From NCBI GenBank assembly GCA_023362775.1, contig JALMGJ010000020.1, forward strand, positions 3,038,001-3,102,000: a stretch of DNA of 64,000 nt, given 5' to 3'. The notes beneath the pieces are model-generated. The model was given only the letters and a program-made list of their open reading frames with translations. It had not been told where the DNA came from and made no database searches. Below, one piece after another: positions 48,367 to 58,994 of the stretch. The stretch is from Charina bottae (taxonomy: Eukaryota > Chordata > Lepidosauria > Squamata > Charinaidae). Positions within the stretch are counted from its first letter, which is position 1. Every line of letters begins with the position of its first letter. Both the position numbers and the translations under genes were made by a program.

Positions 48367-48754
48367 CCTTAACCTCTTCCTTGCTGCTCTGCTTACTCTT
48401 TTTCTCCGTGCAAAAGCAGCACATTTCCACCCCACAGCCCTAAGTGTGCGCAATTGGCTCCCGCCCGCAAACCCCGCTCCCGCGCTGGATTCCCCACCAG
48501 CTTTACTTTGCCTGGACTGGGGGCGTGAGAGGCTCCGGAAGAGAAGCGACTGGAGCAGTCGAGCCTCTCTTTCCCTTCTTCTTCCAAACCTCCCCCGCCC
48601 CCTTCCAGAGCAATTTGTCGAAGACGCCCGCTTGCTGCTGCTGCGTGGCTGCTGCTCAACTGATCATGAAGGAACCAGGATGTTTACGCGAGCGTGCTTT
48701 ACCTACCCACTTTTTAACATATTTGGTTCTGCTGGGGGCGGGGAAAGGATCTTG

Positions 48755-49045
48755 ACCGGCCAGGGAAGGCGCGCGGGCGGAGCTGCCTGCCTGGCACTCG
48801 GGCGCTCCGGCTGGGGTGCAGCGCGACGGGAGCATCGCCGGCGGCCCGCGAGGACCAGCCAGGGAAGGCACGCGGGCGGAGCTGCCTGCCTGGCACTCGG
48901 GCGCTCCGGCTGGGGTGCAGCGGGACGGGAGCTCCGCCCGCGTGCCTTCCCTGGCCAGTCCTCGCGGGCCGCCGGCGATGCTCCCGTCCCGCTGCACCCC
49001 AGCCAGAGCGCCCGAGTGCCAGGCAGGCAGCTCCGCCTGCGCAGT
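48755..49045. repeat. Large GC-rich inverted/direct repeat
   Basis: GGCGGAGCTGCCTGCCTGGC occurs twice directly (about 48777 and 48876); its reverse complement (GCCAGGCAGGCAGCTCCGCC) is at 49018. The set forms a palindrome with arms over 100 bp around about 48935. Confidence 0.8.
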
Positions 49046-49113
49046 CGTGGCAGCGGGCATGGCGGCGGCGGGCACTGCAGCGGGCATGGCGGCAGCAGGC
49101 CCTAAGTGTGCGC

Positions 49114-49262
49114 GATTGGCCCCCGCCCGCAAACCCCGCCCCCTTCCACGCGATTGGCCCCCGCCCGCAAACCCCGCCCCCTTCCACGCGATTGGCTCCC
49201 GCCCGCAAACCCCGCCCCCTTCCACACGATTGGCCCCCGCCCGCAAACCCCGCCCCCTGGCT
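49114..49262 (+). repeat. 38-bp array of inverted CCAAT and GC boxes (element B)
   Basis: GATTGG at 49114, 49152, 49190 and 49228, period 38, with the same GC-box partners as in element A. Lies near the 3' end of element B. Confidence 0.88.
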
Positions 49263-49527
49263 CTCGAGCACTTAAAAATGTGCACGAGCATACCAAAATG
49301 GCTCTCGGCTCAAAAAGTTTGCCGACCCTTGGCCTAGACCATCTCTTCCATCTCTAGGATTCTAAGGTGGTATGTTTCTTTGGAATAATGCAGAAAAACA
49401 AAAAGCAAACAATTATCTGAGTGTTCCAGAAGAGCAAACGCCAAACTGAGAGGAAGCTGGTAACCCTGGCCACATGGATGGACAGAATGGGTGAGCTTCC
49501 GAGCAAACATCCTGCACAGCTCTAAGA

Positions 49528-49786
49528 CAGAGCTTTCCAAACTGTGTGTCGGGACACGTTAATGTGTCGACTGCAGTGTCTGGATGTGTCGCGGCTGCTG
49601 CTGCCTCCGAGCCCTGCCAGGATTCCACGCAGGTCCTAGTGCCTGCCTTGTGCCCTGCTGCCTCCAAACCTGCTGTGATTCCGCGCAGGTCCTAGTGCCT
49701 GCCTTGTCCCCTGCTGTAAGAGTGTGTCACGAAATGATGCATGTCTAAAAAGTGTGTCACCAACATGAAAAGTTTGGAAAGCTCTG
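49528..49786 (+). mobile_element. hAT MITE (CAGRGCTTTCCAAA family), copy 6
   Basis: CAGAGCTTTCCAAACTGTG ... AAAGTTTGGAAAGCTCTG with CTCTAAGA duplications (49520-49527, 49787-49794). Contains two tandem pieces of TCCGCGCAGGTCCTAGTGCC type, related to 24420-24626 in inverse orientation. Confidence 0.92.
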
Positions 49787-49794
49787 CTCTAAGA

Positions 49795-50946
49795 GATTCC
49801 AACACTGGCTTCATGCAGGGATATCATCCATATGTGAGATGCACAAAGACCACAAAGACATGTGCTGTGTTACATTGCTTTTGACAGTGGGTTTTTTTTG
49901 TCTGTTTGCTTGAAATAGGGGAGAGAGTGGCATTTTATGTTTTTGCAATAAGCAAGCCAAAGCATACCCACAGTACTGATACTAGCTTGTCTATCCTTTT
50001 CTACCTTATACTGTCTTGAGACTTTTTTGCTTTTAAAAAGAAATGTTGTTTTTGTTCCAGTTAGCAACCATTATGAGTTTTTTGACTTGGGGCTCCCAAA
50101 CAATCTGTAGATTCATACAAAGAGAAAAGTACTGTTATGGCCCCTCCAAATTTCAGATAACCAGCTTGCTCCAATTCTCAGCAAGGACTGGCATTTTCTT
50201 TGTGCATCACTACTTCTTAATTGTCAGAACAACTTATTTAATTTTCTCAGCTGCAGGAAATTAGTATAAAATTGCAAAGTCTTATAGGCAATGGCTGTTG
50301 CCTTATAGGCAAACCTCCTTCAATGTCAAACCAACTCAGGTAATAGAAATTCCCATTAGGCAATATTTAAATTCCTTTAACCAATAATTTTCTTCGGCTG
50401 TTTCATCCTCTTTTAGTTTGTCTGTTTGCTTGGTATTCTTTATATTTAATCTTAGTCCCATCTTTTCACTAGGCTCTTTGACTTTCATTACTGGAGCCTG
50501 CAGATCATTTGCATTTTCAGCTATCAGACAATGTCATCAGTATAGTGCAGGTTATAGATGCTCTTCTCCTAGTTTTAAAACCACATTCATCTTTTTCCAA
50601 TCCAGCTTCCCTCAATCTATATTCAGCATATAGATTGGAAAAACTACGGAGAGAGTATACTGTTTTTTCTTACTTCTTTCCCCACCTGGAGCCAGTCTGT
50701 TTCTCTGTTTTCTGTCTGAAGGCTGAGATTTACAGATGAAAATCCATACCATTCTGAGCAAGAGTTAATGCTCTCGCTCTCTTCTTATACAATGGAATAA
50801 GCAGTTCCAAGCCAATTATGAAAATGGACTATGATACATTGTAAATATTAATTGATGTAAACATTTTCCTTTTGAAAGCTACCAAATGAATTTTTAAGAA
50901 ATGAGCAGTATTCTTGCAAAGTAATGTTCAATACATTACTACTCAC
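49795..50946. other. UBE2F intron, no feature seen
   Basis: No exon recognised. Some blocks near 50390-50740 look like decayed reverse-strand LINE coding, but no motif is diagnostic. Confidence 0.4.
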
Positions 50947-51009
50947 CTTGTCACGTAAATGATGTTCTGCAGCTTCAATATTTAAAGGATCATCAAAATT
51001 CAAGAGATC
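50947..51009 (-). CDS. UBE2F: UBE2F coding exon (C-terminal helices)
   Basis: A 63-bp phase-0 reverse exon, acceptor ...ttttag, donor gtgagt, encoding [17 protein letters not shown] then LRDK. It forms the E2 C-terminal helical region. Frame joins perfectly to its neighbours. Confidence 0.94.
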
Positions 51010-51428
51010 CTAAAAAGCACAAAATAGGGGATTTTTTAAAAGGCTAGCTGTAAATTATTATCGTTTGGGTCTCTATTCCTTGAACAGCAGCTTTGAAAAA
51101 CAAGCTGATTTTCAAACTGAAGTGGTATCAAAATCTTTTTTGGGAAATACACACTGTTGGACTGTCAAAATTAGCTCTTTAAATCTCATTGATTGGTTTA
51201 AATATTTTATATTTAAATAAAATGTATTGAAAGACACTAAATTACTATTTAATGCCTGAATATATTCAAGGGCTATGGAGGGTCACTGAGTAATTTTGGG
51301 CCAGTCGCACTGCTTCACAAATTGTCAGTGTGAGGAAAAATTGGAAGATGGAATGTAATGCACGCTGCCTTTTAGCTCCTTGAGGAAAGATGGGATTAAT
51401 GAATAGATAAATAAAGGCCTGGTTTAGC

Positions 51429-51690
51429 AGTATGTCACTAGAAGGGAAAATAACAAAACTTAGACTTAGTTACTTCGGTCATGTCATGAGATCAACATCG
51501 TTGGAGAAAGACGTTATGCTTGGAACGGTCAGTGGCAAAAGACGACGAGGACGCCAAAGAACGCGCTGGTTGGATGTAATCAAAGCAGACACAGGCCAAA
51601 ATTTAAAGCAACTGAAAGAAACTGTACAAGATCGGAAATCATGGAGAGAGCTGGCTTATGGAATTGCCAAGGGTCGGATATGACTGAATG
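51429..51690 (+). mobile_element. RTE/BovB-like LINE 3' fragment
   Basis: Frame 51432-51683 reads SLEGKITKLRLSYFGHVMRS then MLGTVSGKRRRGRQRTRWLD and LKETVQDRKSW. Same C-terminal domain as the BovB ORF (YFGH, GKRRRGR, DRK.W) but more diverged, so probably another RTE-type family. Ends GGTCGGATATGACTGAATGG. Confidence 0.75.
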
Positions 51691-52204
51691 GATAATTCAA
51701 TTTAGCAGTATCACATTCAACAATCCAGTTATCAGACCATGGTTTTTGTTTTTCTGTGACTGCTAGTGCTATTTAGAGCTGAATAACCATCATTCACCCT
51801 CATTTGCCTAGTAAGATGTTAGTACAAACAAAGAGGTAAGAGAACTCACTGGAGTATGCACAGGAAGGACAAAATATGTACCCCTAGATTCCTTTCTTAG
51901 CTAATAATGCTGAGTGGTAACTGAAGGGAAGCAGGGAAACTGAATAGAGTTCAGCCTCACAAGCTCTACAGTAACTGGATAAGCAGAAAAAAATGGAGAA
52001 ACCTGACAAACACAGCACAAATGATTGGGATATAAAAGTGATTTTAGGTTGGGAGTTTGCAGTGTGGTACCTGTGGAATATACAGTATGCTTGCTAACCT
52101 CCTGACATACCCTCACTTCCAGGAATGGAAGTAACACTATTCTTAGTAACTTTGTGTTTTAATTGCTGATTTTTTTAATTGTTAGTTTTTTTATTGCTTT
52201 TTAT

Positions 52205-52945
52205 TGTATGCAGCCCAGAGTCACAAATCTGGGAGGTGGGCAGCTATATAAATATGACTGATAAATGATCTCCCATATAGATTATTGCAATGCGCTCTAC
52301 ATGGGGCTACCCTTGAAGACTATCCGGAAGCTTCAGCTGGTGCAGGATGCGGCCGCGTGGGTAGTTTTGGGTGCGTCAAGATCTGCACATGTAACACTGT
52401 TGCTCCGCGAGCTGCACTGGGTGCCGGTTTGCTTCCGGGTACAATTCAAGGTGTTGGTTATCACCTTTAAAGCCCTACATGGCATGGGGCCAGAATACCT
52501 GAGGGACCGTCTTATCCCCATGTTATCGACCCGCCCCACCCGGTCATTCAGAGAGGGCCTGCTACGAACCCCATCAATTAGAGAATGCCATCTGATGGGG
52601 TCTAGGAGGCGGGCCTTCTCTGTGGTAGCACCCACTCTATGGAACATCTTGCCCCCAGAGTTGAGACAGATCTCCTCCCTCCCGACCTTTAGGAAAGAGC
52701 TGAAGACCTGGTTCTGCTGCCTGGCATGGGAAGGAGGAAGGGATAGTTCCTCATGGGGGTGGCTAATCCCCTAATTTTATAATGCCCTTCTTTTAATTAT
52801 TCCATCGCCATCTGGATTTCATAATTATTTACTGTATTGTATATTGAGGTTTTATATATTTTAGATTTTATTTTAACTTATTTATTGTGAACCGCCCAGA
52901 GTTCCCCATGGGGGGAGATGGGCGGTCATAATTAATTAATTAATG
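52205..52945 (+). mobile_element. L2-type LINE 3' end, with an older tail in front
   Basis: A first LINE tail (GCAGCCCAGAGTCACAAATC...GGGCAGC) ends at about 52262. A truncated L2 copy starts there: frame 52265-52774 reads SHIDYCNALYMGLPLKTIR, LLRELHWVPVCFRVQFKVLV and TFKALHGMGPEYLRDRLIP, to a stop. Its tail is CCGCCCAGAG...GATGGGCGG and (AATT)n. Confidence 0.88.
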
Positions 52946-53160
52946 GACTGAAAACTGCAGTGTTACCATTGCCGCTGGCAGTGACCCTGCAGGAATTTCC
53001 TTCCAGAGAAAATGCTCAAAACACCTGTGCTGCTGCAAATGATGAAAGTACAGTCATTTAATCACAGGGCATATACAGTATGAAAGATTCATGTTTATGG
53101 AGACTGTGTGCATGTGTGACAGGGTAAGCACAAAGATGAGTATCTGTATGTGTGTGTATG

Positions 53161-53565
53161 TGTCAGGATCTCTGTTCGAGTCCTGCCATTATTGGAAGCC
53201 AGTCTATGAGAGATACGTGTCAGCCAGAGACAGCGCGCTAACAAACAGGTGGAGTGCTTTCCGATCGCCGCACCAGAATGTTCGCGCCAGACCGTTACAG
53301 CCTGTTTGTTCTTCATCAAGGTCACACACCTGCAAGATCCAGGAGGGGCGTGATGCGGAGTGGGAAAGGAGATGGACAATGACTCATGGTTGGAGGGGGC
53401 TGGCACCAAAGGGGGAAGAAGTAAAATTTCAATTCTTTGGCGGGAACTCTCATTCAGGTCTTAACCTATGTCTTGACTTACATGTAACCTTAATAAAACT
53501 TTACTATCATGCAATACTTTGCATGGAGAAGTGTTTATTGGGACAGTGAAGTTAAGAACATTACA
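53161..53565 (+). mobile_element. Solo LTR (Gypsy-like)
   Basis: A 405-bp unit TGTCAGGATCTC ... GAACATTACA with the 5-bp duplication GTATG (53156-53160, 53566-53570). It has TTTGGCGGGAACTCTCATTC and an AATAAA near 53493. The same GGCGGGAA...GGTCTT block occurs in the LTR at 62861. Confidence 0.85.
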
Positions 53566-53689
53566 GTATGAGGATGTATTTATGTGTGCATATAGGGGTC
53601 ATATACATGTATTTTACCTGCCTGGGATTGTTACATTTGTGAGCATGCATTCATTTCCACATGTTCAAAGGGCCTATCATGGCAATCAA

Positions 53690-54140
53690 CCTTGGCCATT
53701 TGTGGATGGAGACAAGCTGACTTATAGTACCTGTGCTGGTAACCTCTCAAATGGATTACCCTGGAACACACCCCATGTGAGACTACCCTCGAAGATGGAC
53801 AGTTGAAACTGGAGCAGAGCAGTGTGGTCAAGGCAGCATATAGGCTTGGAAGATAGGAACCTGCCATCCCTGCTCTGTGAGCTGCGCACTGGCTGCCAAT
53901 GATGAAGTATAATCTTGGTACCAGAGATGCTACCTCCCCCAGTGCTCCACTGCAATCTGAGCTCTGCTGGGAAGAGCTCACAGCTAGTCTCCTCTGCCCA
54001 AGAGGTTACCAGGGTGCCCTCCAGCAGCCCTTCTCCGCAGCAGACCAAAACCTTTGGAAGACTGTAGACGCCTCCTCACTCTGGATTTTTGGAAGCTACG
54101 TGTTTATTTGGGCATTCCTTGAAACCTGAGTGGCCCTACT
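53690..54140 (+). mobile_element. Decayed L2-type LINE fragment
   Basis: Pieces such as LEQSSVVKAAYRLG and RYQ.ALQQPFS resemble L2 RT C-terminal segments, and CATCCCTGCTCTGTGAGCTG corresponds to the LRELHW block. Weak. Confidence 0.4.
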
Positions 54141-56200
54141 AAATTTGGCTTCAAATATTTTTAGAATTTTCATATTTTTAATAACATTTTGATGTTCTAA
54201 TGTTATTTTAATACTGAATTTACTATAATTCTATAAACATCATGGGAAAACTCAATGGGACTTGTTTATGAATAGTCGTGCATGCAGTTGTGCAGGACTT
54301 TGATTAGTTGCTTGATATAATGCTCATTTCAATGGGACATGCCCCCTAATTCCAGGCATATTTTTTCAAAGTCAGTTTCATCTGGTTATCCTAAACACAT
54401 ATTGAACTGAAACCAATTTTAGCTAAATCCAACAGATGCCAAAATGTCCCAAATGCCTGAACATTCCACTCCAGCAGCATACAAAGAAGCAACTAGTTGA
54501 TCAATTCATGTCGCTAAGGAGAAAATATTGTCTCTGCAGAAACAGGAGATTATCTGACCAAGGTTTAGGTGAGTTTCTCAGGTTTTTGTACTAGATGATG
54601 CTGGAAATGATACAGAATGAATGTTATATGCTGACATCAGTGTTATTTCTATAAGCATTTGTTTAATTTTATTTACTTCCTCAAATAAACAAATACCTTA
54701 GAAGGTAGTGGTTATTTTGAAACCAGGTTAGAAATGGCATTATTACTTTAAATGTATTTTGGAAATATAATGTTGCTGCCAGTCCCATAATGATAAGCAT
54801 AGACTTCTTATACTGAATTTATAATGATGTTATCTCTTTTCCTGGTAGCAGTGGATCTTGATGATGGAATGGGGGTGTTCCCTATAAGAACATTATGGGA
54901 CCCAAAGGCAATATTCCATATCATATGTTGTTGGGCTCTTATATGGCAGAAAATACTAATTGGCAGAAAGCACATACACAGGTAGGATCTAAGAGATCTG
55001 AGTTAGCAAACTGTGCAGGATTTTATAGATCTCAGTAGATTGTCATTTCCATTGTCATATGGGATTCTTCTGCATTTTTACTGTAGAATATGATTCATTT
55101 CAGGGGCAGAAAGACAACATAGAGTTATTTTTGATCTGAAATAAAATAGACACCTTGGTTTTGAAGCAACATAATTTGATTCTTAGGTATTCTAATATGC
55201 CAGATGGTACTCAAAATAAAGGAGTGATACAACATCTGTCTGGAAAAACAGATAAATAAGAAGTGGTGATGAGTAGTAAAGCAACTGTTAACTAGTGAAG
55301 AAAGTACTGTATATGGAGTAAGAGTCTAGGGCGTCGCTTTGCTAAAAATCAGTATCTTATGCAGGGACTTTGGGAAACAGATTTTCTAGGATCAAGAAAC
55401 AGTATAGCAGATTGAAGATAACCTATTTGGTTAAAATAGGAAAGAATGCAAACTGAGGCAATAAAGAAATATTTTAAAGTCAAATGGCTCAGTGCTTGAA
55501 ATGTATGTGGAATACATACAGATCCAGCCATTTTTACCAACTAAAACAAAACACTTATTCTCTAAGGTATCCAAAATATGTGTGTACTGTTTCTTTCAGA
55601 TAATTTTGAGTAATCCTCATCTGGCTACTGGGAAAATATAAATTAGCTTCTTGACTTCTTGCCAACTAAGTCTGCTATCTAGTTGTTCTTGTTTGCTATG
55701 GTATTTCAGAGCCTGATAATAAACACTCCTGTTTAAGAAATGTAGATACATAAGGATTCGCTTGAGTTTCAGTAAGCAACATGAGTAGAAACAAATTCTA
55801 TTCATGTCATTAGTTTACATAAACAGTCCATGGACAATAATTTCACCATTAAATATGGAAAAGGAAAGGTTCATAGCTTGTGACTCAAACAATAATCTAT
55901 CTAATCTATCTAGTAAGAAAGGTTGCATGGTAGGGAGAGACTGAATTGGGTAGTATCATAAGGAATTCTATCTATTGCTAAGTTAAGTTTGGATGTAAAT
56001 GACCACACAGGAGTAATCCAAAATGGACACAGAAGCAAAAGTGATTGAAAAGTGGGAAGTGAGGGATAGCAAACCATCAGTAGGACCTGGTATAAATTCA
56101 CTCTCTGCTTTTCCTGGACAATGTTCTCTTTAATTTCTGACATGCCATGTGTGGAAAAAAATTGTTTTGTGCAGCCTTTCCCAAACCAAGTATAGATTTC
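54141..56200. other. UBE2F intron, no feature seen
   Basis: AT-rich, no recognised exon or repeat. Confidence 0.4.
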
Positions 56201-56214
56201 TGAGCCACAATACA

Positions 56215-56700
56215 CAATTTCCTGGGGGGTTTCCTGGGGTCTCCCAGCCCCCATGTCTGATGTATTCATTTTGGGGCCAGAAGGAGCTCCCTGGAGTGGC
56301 GAGGACATCGAGTGGCAGCGGCGAGGATGCCGAGCGGTGAGCCCCCAGCATCTTGGGACTCTTTTCCAGACCCCCGCCTTGCCAGACGGTAACTTTGGGG
56401 GGGACTCCCTGGGGTCTCCTGGTTCTTAAGCCTGGTGTACGGCAAGGACGCCAAGCAGCAAAGACGCCATTTGGCGAGCCCAACATCTTGTGTACTCCTT
56501 CCCAGACCCCGGCCTTGCCAGACGGTGACTTTGGGGGGACTTCCTGGGGTCTCCTGGCCCTCATGCCTGGAGTGTTTGGGCTGGGGGCTGGTGAGGGCGG
56601 AGGGAGTCCCTGGAGCAGCTGGGATGGCGTGCAGCACAAGCCCCGGTGGCATGGAGCGGCAAGTCCCATCTCCTGAGGGCCTGGACACTCTGCCGAGCCC
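56215..56700 (+). repeat. GC-rich imperfect tandem repeat in front of a LINE
   Basis: TTCCTGGGGTCTCC/ACTCCCTGGGGTCTCC recurs at about 56229, 56404 and 56540, with CCTTGCCAGACGGT at 56377 and 56512. The units, about 135-175 bp, end before the LINE RT at 56945. They may be the LINE's 5' UTR promoter repeats, with ORF sequence between deleted. Confidence 0.65.
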
Positions 56701-56944
56701 CAGCTTCTGCGGTGGGGGACGGAGTGAGCCGGTGCCCCCCCCCCCAAGTGTGAGGAGCTGAGTGCTGTGGGGGAGAAGAACGGTGAAGCCTGGAATGCCG
56801 AGCAACGGAGAAAGAGCCCCGGTGGTGCGAAGCAGCGAGTCCCGGCGACTGAGCGGCCCAGCAAGTCCCATCCCCAACCTGCCTAGAGAGGGCAAAGGAG
56901 TACTAGGGTCCCTCTAGTGTGGTGAATGGAGTAGAGCAGTGGCA

Positions 56945-58047
56945 ATATGATCTCACTGGGTGAGATCATCCGTCAGCATGGGATGAGGTATCATCAGTAT
57001 GCTGATGATACCCAATTATACATCTCCGTCCCAGGTGATGTAAGTGATGCTGTGACCACCCTCTCTTGGTGCCTGGGGGCTGTGGGGGTCTGGATGGGGA
57101 ACAACAGGCTTCAGCTGAACCCTGGTAAGATGGAGTGGCGTGGGTTAATGGCTCCTCTGTATCTGGGAAATTACCATGGATGGGGTTGCACTGCCCCAAA
57201 CAGACCTGGTGCGGAATCTGGGGGTCCTCCTGGACTCACAACTCCTGCTCAAAGAGCAGGTGGCAGTCGTGGCCAGGAGGGCCTTTGCTCAACTTCGTGT
57301 TGTGCGCCAGTTATGCCCTTCCCTGGATCGGGAAGCCCTTCAAACTCATGCCCTAGTCATCTCCCATATAGACTATTGCAATGCGCTCTACATGGGGCTA
57401 CCCTTGAAGAGTATCTGGAAGCTACAGCTGATCCAGAATGCGGCCGCGCAGGCAATTTTAGGTCCCCAAGATCAGCACATGTAACACCTTTGCTACGAGA
57501 GCTGCATTGGGTACCAGTCTGCTTCTGGGTCCAATTCAAGGTGTTGGTTATCACCTTTAAAGCCCTACATGGCATGGGTCCAGGTTACCTGAGGGACCGT
57601 CTCATCCCCATTACATTGACCCGTCCCACCCGATCATGCAGAGAGGGCATGTTACGGATCCTGTCTACAAGAGAATGCCATCTGGCGGGGTCCAAGAGGC
57701 GGGCCTTCTCTGAAGTGGCTCCCGCCCTTTGGAACATTCTTCCCCCAGAGGTGAGGCAAGCCCCCCCTCTCCTGACCTTCTGGAAAAAGTTGAAGATCTG
57801 GCTTTGCCATCTCGCTTGGGGTGGGAAGGGGAGTAGTCATTCTTGGGAATGGCTGGTGAACTGATTTAGAACTTTTACTGCCATCTGGATTCTATTTTAT
57901 ATTTATAGTTTGTATTTATATTTATATTTTATGTATTAATTGTGGTTTTATTGTATTTTAATGTTTTAGTTTTATTGTAAACCGCCCAGAGTCCCTCCTT
58001 CGGGGGGAGATGTACAGTGGCAAAATTTGATAAATAAATAAATAAAT
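56945..58047 (+). mobile_element. L2-type LINE RT C-terminus and 3' end
   Basis: Frames from 56947 show GMRYHQYADDTQLYIS (RT YADD box), a frameshift near 57170, NLGVLLDSQLLLKEQVAV, SHIDYCNALYMGLPLKSIW, another shift near 57465, LLRELHWVPVCFWVQFKVLV and WNILPPEV, then the tail CCGCCCAGAG...GGGGGGAGATG and (AAAT)n. Same family as 52265; at least two frameshifts make it dead. Confidence 0.88.
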
Positions 58048-58164
58048 TTGAGTAAATTGCAAATACATGTAATAGTAACATGTTAAAATGGCTACACATT
58101 TCCTAGTCAAAGTGTAGAAAGTAGAATAGTATGCCACATACATGCTTAAAAGCTCTGTCTTTAA

Positions 58165-58625
58165 GTCCTTTTTGACTCCTAACAATTGTCCCCTGCAGTT
58201 TTCTTGGCAACATTGTTCTTGGCTCGCCATTCAGAAGTGGCTGAGAGAGAGTGACTAGCCCAGGGCTTTCCAAAGTTTTCCCGCGGCGACACACCAACCA
58301 CCGTTGGTGTGTCGCCGCGGGAAAACCCGGAAGTGCCGCCGTTGCGGCAGCGTGCAAAAACCCGGAAGCGCTGCTGCTTTCGGTTTTTGTGCGCCGCCGT
58401 TGGTGTGTCGCCGCGGGAAAACCCAGAAGCGCTGATGATGATCAGCGCTTCCGGGTTGTGTGGCGACACACCAGACTGTGTGTGGCGACACACTTTTGTG
58501 TCGCGACACACAGTTTGGAAAGCTCTGGACTAGCCCAAAGTCACCCAGCTGGCTAAGGCTGGACTAGAACTCAGTCTCCCGATTTCTAGCCTGGTGCCTT
58601 AACCCACTCCACCAAACTGGATCCA
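58165..58625 (-). mobile_element. Sauria SINE split by a hAT insertion
   Basis: Reverse-strand SINE: the 3' half at 58165-58260 (CCCCTGCAGTTTTCTTGGCA) and the 5' half at 58528-58625 (AAAGTCACCCAGCTGG, CACCAAACTGG). The hAT between them and its 8-bp duplication exactly restore a continuous SINE when removed. Confidence 0.85.
58261..58527 (-). mobile_element. hAT MITE (CAGRGCTTTCCAAA family), copy 7
   Basis: CAGGGCTTTCCAAAG ... CAGTTTGGAAAGCTCTG with GACTAGCC duplications (58253-58260, 58528-58535). Contains a perfect 23-bp-arm hairpin (58276-58298 / 58303-58325, 4-nt loop) and a second hairpin around 58437 (CAGAAGCGCTGAT / ATCAGCGCTTCCG). Confidence 0.93.
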
Positions 58626-58647
58626 CACATACATGCTTACAGATTAC

Positions 58648-58830
58648 ACAGTGGGGCTTAAAAGTTTGTGAACCCTTTTGAATTTTCAGTATTTCTGCAT
58701 AAATATGACCTAAAATGTGATCTGTTCTCCATGCAAGTCGTAAAACTAGATAAAAAGAAGCCAATTAGACAATTGAGTCCAAAACATTATACTTGATCAT
58801 TTATTTATTTGGAATTTGATATTGCAATAA
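58648..58830 (+). mobile_element. Tc1/mariner-like terminal fragment
   Basis: CAGTGGGGCTTAAAAGTTTG, GTGAACCCTTTTGAATTTTC and ATTTCTGCATAAATATGACC resemble the terminal region of a vertebrate Tc1/mariner MITE. The other end was not found. Confidence 0.5.
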
Positions 58831-58994
58831 AAGCATAATGCAAAGAGCATTTACATACCCCCCCTCTTTCATTTCCCCCCCCTTCTTTCCTTCTTCTCTG
58901 GAAGTATTCTGAATTTACTTAAACTTTAATTATTATTAAGGTAAAAATTGAATTTTTTATAAAGTTAACAGTGATCATGAATTTTGTGCAGACT

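Larger units (their letters stand above)
46834..49331 (+). mobile_element. Composite CpG-rich hAT element B
   Basis: Ends CAAGGGTCGG and TTTGCCGACCCTTG; flanked by GCCTAGAC (46826-46833, 49332-49339), sharing the left duplication with element A. It contains TCTCGCGAGA at 47005-47014, a complete inner hAT at 47077-48366, a large inverted repeat at about 48760-49045 and four 38-bp units at 49114-49260. ORFs up to 298 codons follow repeat composition. Confidence 0.87.
44270..49375 (+). mobile_element. CR1 LINE relic, host of nested hAT elements
   Basis: CR1 pieces on + : FGLQQNI-like block near 44425, DLGIVVNCKLSMSQQRDIAA near 44650, KKANPVLVSINRSII near 44710, then the 3' UTR. The terminus GGGCTTGATGGCCTAGAC at 45475 is interrupted by two hAT elements and resumes at 49340 with CATCTCTTCCATCTCTAGGA. 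Another hAT sits at 44954-45262. CR1 coding is broken throughout. Confidence 0.8.

Noticed and set aside
49114..49262. CRISPR-like array of 38-bp units
   Set aside because: The repeat occupies the whole period with no variable spacers, and the genome is vertebrate.
45442..49291. Many overlapping long ORFs (up to 298 codons) on both strands in the CpG-rich block
   Set aside because: They repeat the same short peptides in step with the DNA repeats, occur in several frames and both strands at once, and lie inside MITE-type elements. High GC depletes stop codons.
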